Below are positions 34,188-41,485 of a DNA stretch of 64,000 nucleotides, one piece after another (positions within the stretch are counted from its first letter, which is position 1; each line of letters opens with the position of its first letter). The stretch is taken from assembly GCA_016124615.1 (NCBI GenBank), contig WGNF01000011.1, positions 124,001 to 188,000 of the forward strand. The letters run 5' to 3'. Both the position numbers and the translations under genes were made by a program. Origin of the DNA: Paracoccaceae bacterium (GTDB lineage Bacteria; Pseudomonadota; Alphaproteobacteria; Rhodobacterales; Rhodobacteraceae). Under the pieces are notes generated by a model that saw nothing but the letters and a program-made list of their open reading frames with translations, was not told where the DNA came from and made no database searches.

Positions 34188-34859
34188 TCAGGCCGCAGGT
34201 TCGAAGCGCGGAAACAGCACGTCGTTTTCAAGGTGCATGTGGGCCACCAGATCCTCAGCGAATTTGCGGGTGCCGACATACAGCGCCCGCCACGAGCCGC
34301 AGGCCCCCTCTGGCAAAGTGAAGCCGTGCGTGATGTGTTCCAGCGCGCGCAGCTGGCCGGCGTGATCGTCGTGCTCCGACCGCATCATGGCGATGGGATG
34401 AATGATCATCGGATGCCCGCCGTTGCACATCATCGGGAACAGCACCTGTTCCTCTTTGGTCATGTGGCTTTCCATCTCGTCCCGCATCGCGGCGAGAAGA
34501 TCCGCCAACCCCTGCGGCGCGTCGGGATGGTCGCCGTGCACGGCCTCGACCTTGCGGGCCAGCGGGATCAGATCATCGAGTTCGCGACGATGGGTGTTGT
34601 GATAGCGGCTCTGGATATGGCCGATCAGCGCGCCGGTTTCCGTCGGTGCGGTCCGGTCAGCGCCATCGGCGAGCGCTTGCAGGCCCGCGACGATCTCGGC
34701 CGCGCTCCGCCCGCGCTTGGCGCTGGCCTCGGCAATGCTCAGGTCGCCGCCGCAGCAAAAGCTGATGCCGGCGTCGCGGAAAAGCGCGGCAGCGCCCGGC
34801 AGGCGGGCGGCGATCTCGCCCACGTTCGACTCTGGCGTCAGGGCTTGGGGGGTGGTCAT
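34188..34859 (-). CDS. Iron-sulfur cluster repair di-iron protein (RIC/ScdA/DnrN)
   Basis: The 223-residue protein has the N-terminal ScdA domain with FCCGGDLSIAEA near residue 34 and a hemerythrin-like domain with the di-iron His/Glu ligands (SRYHNTHRRELDDLIP, MESHMTKEEQVLFP, MMRSEHDDHAGQL, HMHLENDVLFPRFE). It repairs Fe-S clusters damaged by NO or oxidants. Its start overlaps the end of the truncated-haemoglobin gene, so both form one operon behind candidate NsrR sites. Confidence 0.92.
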   Translation of the reverse strand: MTTPQALTPESNVGEIAARLPGAAALFRDAGISFCCGGDLSIAEASAKRGRSAAEIVAGLQALADGADRTAPTETGALIGHIQSRYHNTHRRELDDLIPLARKVEAVHGDHPDAPQGLADLLAAMRDEMESHMTKEEQVLFPMMCNGGHPMIIHPIAMMRSEHDDHAGQLRALEHITHGFTLPEGACGSWRALYVGTRKFAEDLVAHMHLENDVLFPRFEPAA

Positions 34860-35338
34860 GAAAGGGGTCCTTCAGTGGTCACGGGAAACGGGGTGTCGGG
34901 CATCCGGAACGCGCATTGGCGACCAAGGCTGCGGCCTTGATGCGCCTCGATTCCAGCTTCAAGGCTGGCGGCGATGCGTTCCGCGCGTTCGATGAAGTGG
35001 TCCGCCGCTGCGGCAGGGGTCAGTTCACGCGCGGTGGCGCGAAACAGCTCCAGCCAGCGGTCAAAGTCCGAGGCCTGCACGTCAAGCGGCTGGTGTGCCT
35101 GCATCGGGCGGCCGTGATAGCCGCCGCTCATCAGCGCAACGGACGACCAGAAGGCACACATCCGCTCCAGATGCGCGGGCCAGCGGGCGTCGGGGATATG
35201 CGCCGCGAAGATCGGCGACAGCACCGGATCGGCGCGCACCCGGTCGTAAAAGCCGTGCACCAGCCGCCGGATCATCGCGGCGTCGATGCCGGTGCGCGCG
35301 GCGATCTCGTCTTGCAGTCGGCTGCGGTCGGATTGCAT
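34856..35338 (-). CDS. Group III truncated haemoglobin
   Basis: The 160-residue protein matches bacterial group III truncated globins: IRRLVHGFYDRVRADPVLSP at the start, then FAAHIPDARWPAHLERMCAF with the distal-side residues and SGGYHGRPMQAHQPLD containing the proximal haem histidine. It binds O2 or NO and probably oxidises NO. ATG 35338 with GGAG 6 bases upstream is preferred over a TTG at 35350. The operon starts opposite nsrR across a shared control region. Confidence 0.88.
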   Translation of the reverse strand: MQSDRSRLQDEIAARTGIDAAMIRRLVHGFYDRVRADPVLSPIFAAHIPDARWPAHLERMCAFWSSVALMSGGYHGRPMQAHQPLDVQASDFDRWLELFRATARELTPAAAADHFIERAERIAASLEAGIEAHQGRSLGRQCAFRMPDTPFPVTTEGPLS

Positions 35339-35353
35339 CTCAGGCTCCAATTG

Positions 35354-35366
35354 GCATTTGAAATGC
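35354..35366. promoter_or_regulatory. Candidate NsrR operator (truncated-haemoglobin side)
   Basis: GCATTT-G-AAATGC is a perfect palindrome 16 bases before the truncated-haemoglobin start. It resembles the central part of the NsrR consensus (ATGCATTT...AAATGCAT) and lies in the intergenic region shared with nsrR. Confidence 0.6.
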
Positions 35367-35383
35367 AGATTACAGCGCGCTAT

Positions 35384-35398
35384 ATTCGCATTGCAAAT
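35384..35398. promoter_or_regulatory. Second NsrR-like palindrome (nsrR side)
   Basis: ATTCGCATTGCAAAT is a near palindrome with one mismatched pair, 21 bases before the nsrR start. With the first site 30 bases away (centre to centre) it could let NsrR control both divergent genes. Confidence 0.45.
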
Positions 35399-35418
35399 AC
35401 CAATTCATGGATGGGACA

Positions 35419-35832
35419 ATGCGCCTCACCTCTTTCACCGATTTCGCGCTGCGCACCCTGATGCGGCTGGCCGCAGACCCCGACCGCGCGTTCACCACCG
35501 AGGAAATCGCGCAGACCTACGGCATCTCGCGCCACCATCTGACCAAGGTCGTGCGCGAACTGGCGGAGGGCGGCTTCATCCACACGCAGCGCGGCGCCGG
35601 TGGCGGCATGCGGCTGGCGCGGGCGGCAAAGGATATCACGCTGGGCGCCGTGGTGCGCCGGATGGAGGCGCCGCAGCCGATCGTCGAATGTTTTCGAGCC
35701 GATGGCGGGGATTGCGTGATGACCGCGGCGTGTCGGTTGAAGGCGCGGCTTGCCCGCGCCAACGAGGCGTTTCTGACCGACCTTGACCGCACGTCGTTGC
35801 AGGACTGCGCCTGGGCGCCGGTGGCGGCATGA
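35419..35832 (+). CDS. nsrR: Rrf2-family NO-sensing repressor NsrR
   Basis: The 137-residue protein starts MRLTSFTDFALRTLMRLA, typical for NsrR, and has a winged helix (TTEEIAQTYGISRHHLTKVV). The three cluster cysteines are in CFRADGGDC and TAACRLK. NO destroys its Fe-S cluster and relieves repression. ATG 35419 fits family starts better than ATG 35407. It overlaps nnrU by 4 bases and faces the truncated-haemoglobin/RIC operon. Confidence 0.9.
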   Translation: MRLTSFTDFALRTLMRLAADPDRAFTTEEIAQTYGISRHHLTKVVRELAEGGFIHTQRGAGGGMRLARAAKDITLGAVVRRMEAPQPIVECFRADGGDCVMTAACRLKARLARANEAFLTDLDRTSLQDCAWAPVAA

Positions 35833-36518
35833 TTGGCGGCTGGGCCGAATTTGGCGGCGTCCTCATGCTCTTTCTGCTGTCGCACGCGATCCCGGCGCGG
35901 CCCGCCGTAAAGGCGCGCATCATCGCGGTGCTTGGCAGACCCGCCTATCTGGGCCTGTTCAATGCCGTTTCCCTGGCGCTGCTGGCATGGCTGATCGTGG
36001 CGGCCGGGCGCGCGCCCTATGTGCCGTTGTGGTGGCAACAGCCCTGGCATCGCTGGGCGGTGAATATCGTGATGCCGATCGCGGTTGCGCTCGGGGTGTT
36101 CGGAATCGGCATGACCAATCCCCTGTCGTTCGGCGGGCGCACGGGGACGTTCGATCCAGCGCATCCGGGGGTCGCAGGACTGGTGCGGCACCCGCTGCTC
36201 TGGGCGTTTCTTCTCTGGGCCTCGGCCCACCTGCTTGCGAACGGGGATTTGGCGCATGTGATCCTGTTTGGCGGGTTTGCCGCGATGGCGGCGCTGGGGA
36301 TGCGGGCGATCGACGCGCGCAACCGGCGCCTTTTGGGGCCGACGGAATGGGCACGACTTGCCGCTTCCACCGCGCAGGTTCCCCTTGTCGCGCTTTTCGC
36401 AGGGCGCTGGCGTCCTGGCTGGGGGCCGCACCTGTGGCTGCTGGCTTTGGCCATGGCGCTCTGGCAGGCGCTTCTTTGGTTGCATCCGATCGTGATCGGC
36501 GTGTCGCCACTGCCGTAG
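35829..36518 (+). CDS. nnrU: NnrU-family membrane protein
   Basis: The 229-residue protein has about six hydrophobic helices and the NnrU pattern GIGMTNPLSFGGR, TFDPAHPGVAGLVRHPLLWA then FLLWASAHLLANGD. NnrU is needed for nitrite or NO reduction in Rhodobacter-type denitrifiers; its molecular role is not known. It begins inside the nsrR stop, so expression should rise when NO inactivates NsrR. Confidence 0.9.
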   Translation: MIGGWAEFGGVLMLFLLSHAIPARPAVKARIIAVLGRPAYLGLFNAVSLALLAWLIVAAGRAPYVPLWWQQPWHRWAVNIVMPIAVALGVFGIGMTNPLSFGGRTGTFDPAHPGVAGLVRHPLLWAFLLWASAHLLANGDLAHVILFGGFAAMAALGMRAIDARNRRLLGPTEWARLAASTAQVPLVALFAGRWRPGWGPHLWLLALAMALWQALLWLHPIVIGVSPLP

Positions 36519-36528
36519 GGCCCTTGGC

Positions 36529-36542
36529 TTGACATAAGTCAA
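36529..36542. promoter_or_regulatory. FNR/NnrR-type box before the DUF2478 gene
   Basis: TTGAC-ATAA-GTCAA is a perfect inverted repeat fitting the Crp/Fnr-family consensus TTGA-N6-TCAA. It lies 62 bases before the DUF2478 start, close to the usual activator position near -41, so anaerobic or NO-dependent activation by FnrP, NnrR or FixK is likely. Confidence 0.8.
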
Positions 36543-36603
36543 GGCAAGTTGGACTTCGACATGATCAGTAGCCAGAGCCACGACAGAAGCAGGAAAGACC
36601 ATC

Positions 36604-37116
36604 ATGCAAATCGCCTCGGTCATGTCATCGGAACGAGGTCGAACCGACAGGGTTCTGGCCGAAGTCGCCGCCGTCCTGCTGGCACAGGGGCTGCGCGTTG
36701 CGGGGGTCGTGCAGACCAACATCGAGAAACCCGGCCGCAGCCATTGCGACATGGACGTGAAAGTCCTGCCCGACGGGCCCGTCATTCGCATCAATCAGGA
36801 ACTGGGCACTAGTGCGCGCGGCTGTCGGCTTGATCCCGGCGCGCTCGAGACCGCCGTGGCGCAGGTCGAGGCGACGCTGGCCGGAGAGATCGACATCCTG
36901 ATCGTCAATAAATTCGGCAAGCATGAGGGCGAGGGCCGCGGCTTTCGCACCCTCATCGCCGATGCGGTGGCACGCGGGATCCCCGTCGTCACCGGGGTAA
37001 ACGAGTTGAACCGCCTCGCGTTCGAGGATTTTTCGGCGGGGCTGGCGATGCCGCTTGCCGCCGACACCGCCGAAATCCTGGGCTGGTGCCGCGCAGACAG
37101 GATCAGCGCGCGCTGA
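36604..37116 (+). CDS. DUF2478 protein
   Basis: The 170-residue protein fits DUF2478, a P-loop-like domain found with molybdenum and denitrification genes: IASVMSSERGRTDRVLAEVA, RSHCDMDVKVLPDGPVIRIN, then SARGCRLDPGALE and ILIVNKFGKHEGEGRGFR. Function is not established; the NKFGKHE stretch resembles a nucleotide-binding G4-like motif. The gene has its own FNR-type box. Its end overlaps the end of cysG on the other strand by 14 bases. Confidence 0.85.
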   Translation: MQIASVMSSERGRTDRVLAEVAAVLLAQGLRVAGVVQTNIEKPGRSHCDMDVKVLPDGPVIRINQELGTSARGCRLDPGALETAVAQVEATLAGEIDILIVNKFGKHEGEGRGFRTLIADAVARGIPVVTGVNELNRLAFEDFSAGLAMPLAADTAEILGWCRADRISAR

Positions 37117-38509
37117 CGCGCCGCGTGATTTCTGCCCGCTGCGTGCACGCACGTTCGGCAGTCTTGGCGCGGCGCAAGAAGATGATTGCGGGATTGCTCA
37201 GCCCGGCATCTTCGGCATCGGCCGGAAGATGCGCGATGGTGGTGCGAAGGATACGCTCGCCGCGCTGGCTCGCCCCGGCGACGACCTCGATCTCTGTCTG
37301 CGCAGGCAGGCCCGAAGCGATCAGGCTGTCGCGAAGATCCGCAAGCCGATGCATCGCCATGTAAAGTGCAAGGGTTGTGCCGGGCGTCAGCATCGCGCCC
37401 CAATCGGGGGCATCCGCACCATCACGGCAGGTGCCGGTGGCGAACACCACATGATCGGTCTGGCCGCGTTCGGTCAACGGGCGGCCAAGGCTGGCGGCTG
37501 CAGCGACGGCGGCGGTGATGCCCGGAACGATCTCGATGGGGATACCGGCGGCGCGCGCGGCGTCCAGTTCCTCGGTGGCGCGCCCGAAAATGCCGGGGTC
37601 ACCGCTTTTCAGGCGCACCACGCGCTGACCGCGCCGGGCGGCGGCGAGGATGACGCCGTTGATACGGTCTTGCGGCCAGGCATTGGCACCGACGGACTTG
37701 CCGACAAAGACCCGCTGGGCGTCGCGACGGGCGAGTTCAAGAACCTCGGGATCAACAAGGCGGTCATAAAAGATCACGTCGGCCTCTTGCAGGCGCTGCA
37801 CGGCGCGCAGCGTCAAAAGATCGCGGGCGCCGGGACCGGCGCCGACAAGGCTGATCGCGCCTGTGGCGCCCTCGGGCGCGGCGCCCGCGGCAATAGCCGC
37901 TTTCAGCGCGCGGGCGGCCTCGGCCTCGTGCCCCGTGGCGTGCAGCTGGCGGGGCGAATGCGCAAAGGCCCAATCCCAGAACGCGCGGCGACGGGCATGG
38001 GGAATGCGGCGCGCCACCTCGTCGCGCAAGCGGCCTGCGAGGGCGGCGAAGGCGCCAAGGTCGGGTTCCAGCATCGTTTCGACCCGCGCCCTGATCTGGC
38101 GGGCCAAAACGGGGGCCGTGCCTTCCGTGCCGATAGCGACGACAACCGGGTCGCGGTCGACGACCGACGGGGTAATGGCATCGCACAGATCGGGACAATC
38201 GACCACGTTCACAACTGCGCCCGCCGCCTGCGCCAATGCGTGCAGCGCATGGTCGGCACCGGGGCAGCCGGTCGCGATGAAGACGATTGCGGCGCCGCGA
38301 AAGGTGTCTGGGCAAAGTGGGCCGCTGTGCTGATCGGCGCGGCCGGTCGCGACAAGTTGCGCCAGTTCGGGATCGAGCGTGTCGGCGATCAACACCAGTC
38401 GCGCCTCTGTCTTCAGCATCAGCCGCGCCTTTTGCGCCGCCTGCTCACCGCCACCGGCGATGATGACGCGGCGGCCGGTCATGGTCAGGAACATCGGAAA
38501 GGTTTTCAT
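37103..38509 (-). CDS. cysG: Siroheme synthase CysG (fused dehydrogenase/ferrochelatase and methyltransferase)
   Basis: The 468-residue protein has an N-terminal NAD-binding precorrin-2 dehydrogenase/ferrochelatase part (FLTMTGRRVIIAGGGEQAAQ) to about 200. A uroporphyrinogen-III methyltransferase domain follows (SLVGAGPGARDLLTLRAVQR, VIFYDRLVDPEVLELARRDA, RLKSGDPGIFGRATEEL, EIVPGITAAVAAAASLGRPL). It makes the siroheme needed by NirB. It begins 13 bases after nasA and closes the assimilation operon. ATG 38509 is preferred because earlier codons overlap nasA. Confidence 0.95.
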   Translation of the reverse strand: MKTFPMFLTMTGRRVIIAGGGEQAAQKARLMLKTEARLVLIADTLDPELAQLVATGRADQHSGPLCPDTFRGAAIVFIATGCPGADHALHALAQAAGAVVNVVDCPDLCDAITPSVVDRDPVVVAIGTEGTAPVLARQIRARVETMLEPDLGAFAALAGRLRDEVARRIPHARRRAFWDWAFAHSPRQLHATGHEAEAARALKAAIAAGAAPEGATGAISLVGAGPGARDLLTLRAVQRLQEADVIFYDRLVDPEVLELARRDAQRVFVGKSVGANAWPQDRINGVILAAARRGQRVVRLKSGDPGIFGRATEELDAARAAGIPIEIVPGITAAVAAAASLGRPLTERGQTDHVVFATGTCRDGADAPDWGAMLTPGTTLALYMAMHRLADLRDSLIASGLPAQTEIEVVAGASQRGERILRTTIAHLPADAEDAGLSNPAIIFLRRAKTAERACTQRAEITRRVSAR

Positions 38510-38522
38510 GGCTTGGCCTTTC

Positions 38523-41153
38523 TCATTCGGCGGCTTGGCGGATCTGGCGACTGGCGAGCAGCGCGCGCAATTCCGGGCGGCAGGAGCCGCAGTTGGTTCC
38601 GGCCCGCAGCGCGGCACCGATCGCTTCAACCGATAGGAGGCCGCGCGTTTCAATGGCGGCAAGCACGGTGTTCACACCGATGTCGAAACACGAACAGACG
38701 ATCGCGCCGGGGTCCGGCCGTTGATCACCGGGCCACCCGGCAAGCAGGCCCTGCATCTCGCCTCCGCCGATCAGGCCGATGGCGTGTCGCCGTGACAGCG
38801 CAACCGGGTCCGGCGCGACGAAGATGGCCGCGGCGATCCGCCCCTCGCACAGAAGTGCGATGCGGGCAATACCACGGCCCGGATCGGTGACGGTGATCGC
38901 CTCTGCGGCGGGAAGGGCGAAAAGGCGGCGGGCTTCGGCGTCCCAGTCCGGCACGGGCTCCGATCCGGCAAGTTCGGCGCGAAAGCCGGTCACCGTGCGG
39001 GCGCGGGCCCAATAGGCGCTGTCGGGTGACAGGGTGCCCTGGGAGACGGCGAATGCGAACCATCTGGCCGGAAAGGGTGCGACCGCGACGGCGGCGGCCT
39101 TGCTGTCGGGTTGGCCCGACAGCGGGTCGGTGGTGCTTGCGATCAGCGCATCGACGCGGCCTGTGGGCGCGGTCTCGCCGGTCCAGTGGATCGGGGCAAA
39201 GACCTGCCCCGGCTGGACGCGATCGGTGACCAGCACGCGCAGGATGGCGGTGCCGGTGGGGCTGGTCACACGCGCGAGCGTGGCGGGCGCGATGCCAAGG
39301 CGCGCTGCGTCGCCGGGATGCATTTCCACAAAGGGCTCGGCGATGTGCTGGCTCAGGCGGGCGGATTTGCCGGTGCGGGTCATCGTGTGCCAGTGGTCGC
39401 GCACCCGCCCGGTGTTCAGCCGGAACGGATGCGCCGCTGTCAGCGGTTGCGCCGGGCGCGGCGTCACCGGCACCAGCCGCGCGCGCCGGTCGGCGGTGAA
39501 GAACCCGCCCTCGGCAAAGAACCTTCCGCCCTGCCGGGTGGCCGATACCGGCCAGCGCGTGGGGGGCAGCGCGGCATAGCCCGCCTCGGTTAGGTCGGCG
39601 AGGGCGCAGATGTCGAAATCCCGCCCCAGCGCCACGGCAACGCCGGAAAGGGCAGCATGCTCGCGGAAGATCTCGGCTGGAGCATCGAAATCGAAGGCTT
39701 TCGCAAAGCCCATGCGGATGGCGACATCACAGAATATCCGCCAATCGTCGCGCGCTTCGCCGGGGGCGGGCAGAACGCGGCGCTGGCGGCTGATCGTGCG
39801 GTCGGAATTGGTGACGGTTCCCGCCTTCTCGGCCCAGCCGGTGGCCGGTAGCAGCACATCAGCCAACCGCGCCGTATCGGTTTCCGCCGTCAGGTCCGAA
39901 ACGACGGTGAAGGGACAGGCGGCAATGGCGGCGCGCACGGCATCCGCCTCTGGCATCGAGGCGGCGGGGTTGGTCGAGACGATCCACAGCGCCTTTATCC
40001 GGCCATCGGCCACCGCGCGGAACATCTCGACCGCCTTCAGGCCGGGGCGGTCAGGCATCTTCGGGGCCTTCCAGAATGCCTGCACGGCGGCGCGGTGGGC
40101 CGCATCCTCGATATCGAGATGGCAGGCGAGCGTGTTGGCCATGCCGCCGACCTCACGCCCGCCCATCGCGTTGGGCTGGCCGGTCAGCGAAAACGGCCCC
40201 ATGCCGACGCGCCCGATCCGGCCCGTAGCAAGGTGGCAGTTGATGATCGCATTGACCTTGTCGGTGCCCGAGCAGGATTGATTCACACCTTGCGAAAACG
40301 CGGTGACGACCTTTTCGGTACCGATCCAGAGCCGGAAGAAGGTGGCAAGATCGGCCGGGGAAAGGCCAGTTTCAGCAAGATCGGCAGCGCGTGCGGCGGC
40401 CAAGGCCCCGGCTAGGCCCGAGGTATGGGCGGTTGTATAGGCTTCGTCGATCGCGCCCGCCGTTTCGATGGCAGTCAGCAACCCGTTGAACAGCGCCACA
40501 TCGCTGCCCGGCGCGATGGCAAGGTGCAGATCGGCGATGTCGCAGGTGGCGGTGCGGCGCGGGTCGATCACGACAACGCGCATCGCGGGGCGCGCCTCTC
40601 TTGCAGCGACGATACGCTGGTAAAGCACCGGATGGCACCACGCGAGGTTGGAGCCGACAAGCACCACCAGATCGGCCTGATCCAGATCCTCGTAAGTGCC
40701 CGGCACCGTATCCGTGCCAAAGGCGCGGCGGTGCCCGGCGACCGAGGACGCCATGCACAGGCGCGAGTTGGTATCGACGTTGGCCGAGCCGATGAACCCC
40801 TTCATCAGCTTGTTGGCGACGTAGTAATCTTCGGTCAACAACTGGCCGGACAGGTAGAAGGCGACGCTGTCTGGGCCGTGTTCGGCGATGGCGGCGCTGA
40901 AGGTCGCCGCGACCAGGTCAAGCGCCGCGTCCCAGGTTGCCGCCCTGCCCCCGATCCGCGGTGTCGGCAGCCGCGCCTCCAGCCCCACGGTTTCACCCAG
41001 CGCGTATCCTTTGGAACATAGCCGACCGAAATTCGCCGGATGGTCGGGGTCGCCCCGCACGGCAAGGCCACCTGCCCCGTCCGGCCGTGCAAGCACACCG
41101 CAACCAGTGCCGCAATAGGGGCAGGTGGTGCGAACCTCGAAGGCGCCCGTCAT
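38523..41153 (-). CDS. nasA: Assimilatory nitrate reductase catalytic subunit NasA
   Basis: The 876-residue cytoplasmic enzyme has an N-terminal 4Fe-4S site (CPYCGTGCGV ... LCSKGYALGE), molybdopterin domains (LMKGFIGSANVDTNSRLCMA; GMGPFSLTGQPNAMGGREVG) and a C-terminal BFD-like 2Fe-2S domain (AIVCSCFDIGVNTVLAAIE ... TNCGSCRPEL). This C-terminal extension is common where electrons come from NADH or ferredoxin partners. No separate electron-transfer subunit is seen beside it. It overlaps nirD by 4 bases. Confidence 0.95.
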   Translation of the reverse strand: MTGAFEVRTTCPYCGTGCGVLARPDGAGGLAVRGDPDHPANFGRLCSKGYALGETVGLEARLPTPRIGGRAATWDAALDLVAATFSAAIAEHGPDSVAFYLSGQLLTEDYYVANKLMKGFIGSANVDTNSRLCMASSVAGHRRAFGTDTVPGTYEDLDQADLVVLVGSNLAWCHPVLYQRIVAAREARPAMRVVVIDPRRTATCDIADLHLAIAPGSDVALFNGLLTAIETAGAIDEAYTTAHTSGLAGALAAARAADLAETGLSPADLATFFRLWIGTEKVVTAFSQGVNQSCSGTDKVNAIINCHLATGRIGRVGMGPFSLTGQPNAMGGREVGGMANTLACHLDIEDAAHRAAVQAFWKAPKMPDRPGLKAVEMFRAVADGRIKALWIVSTNPAASMPEADAVRAAIAACPFTVVSDLTAETDTARLADVLLPATGWAEKAGTVTNSDRTISRQRRVLPAPGEARDDWRIFCDVAIRMGFAKAFDFDAPAEIFREHAALSGVAVALGRDFDICALADLTEAGYAALPPTRWPVSATRQGGRFFAEGGFFTADRRARLVPVTPRPAQPLTAAHPFRLNTGRVRDHWHTMTRTGKSARLSQHIAEPFVEMHPGDAARLGIAPATLARVTSPTGTAILRVLVTDRVQPGQVFAPIHWTGETAPTGRVDALIASTTDPLSGQPDSKAAAVAVAPFPARWFAFAVSQGTLSPDSAYWARARTVTGFRAELAGSEPVPDWDAEARRLFALPAAEAITVTDPGRGIARIALLCEGRIAAAIFVAPDPVALSRRHAIGLIGGGEMQGLLAGWPGDQRPDPGAIVCSCFDIGVNTVLAAIETRGLLSVEAIGAALRAGTNCGSCRPELRALLASRQIRQAAE

Positions 41154-41485
41154 GCGGCGGACCGTTTCGCCAACAGGGTCGCGTCAAGCAGGATGCGACC
41201 GCCCTCCAGCCGCGCGGGATGGGTGGCAACGCGCCCCTGATCCTCGCCGGTGGCCAGCCCGGTTTCGAGATCGAGCACGAGGTTGTGCAACGGGCAGGTG
41301 ACGCGGGTGCCGTGCACGATCCCCTCGGACAGCGGGCCGCCCTTGTGCGGGCAGCGGTCGTCGAGCGCAAAGATCCGGTCGTCATGGGTGCGGAACACCG
41401 CCACACAGCCATGCGCGGTCTTCACCACACGGGCGCCGCGGCGGGGGATCTGCACGACAGAGCCGATGTCGATCCAGGTGGTCAT
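41150..41485 (-). CDS. nirD: Nitrite reductase (NADH) small subunit NirD
   Basis: The 111-residue Rieske-type protein has DRCPHKGGPLSEG and TCPLHNLVLDLETG, supplying the Cys-His and Cys-His ligands of a 2Fe-2S cluster. It assists NirB in reducing nitrite to ammonium. Its start overlaps the end of nirB by 4 bases. ATG 41485 is preferred to an upstream ATG inside nirB. Confidence 0.92.
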   Translation of the reverse strand: MTTWIDIGSVVQIPRRGARVVKTAHGCVAVFRTHDDRIFALDDRCPHKGGPLSEGIVHGTRVTCPLHNLVLDLETGLATGEDQGRVATHPARLEGGRILLDATLLAKRSAA

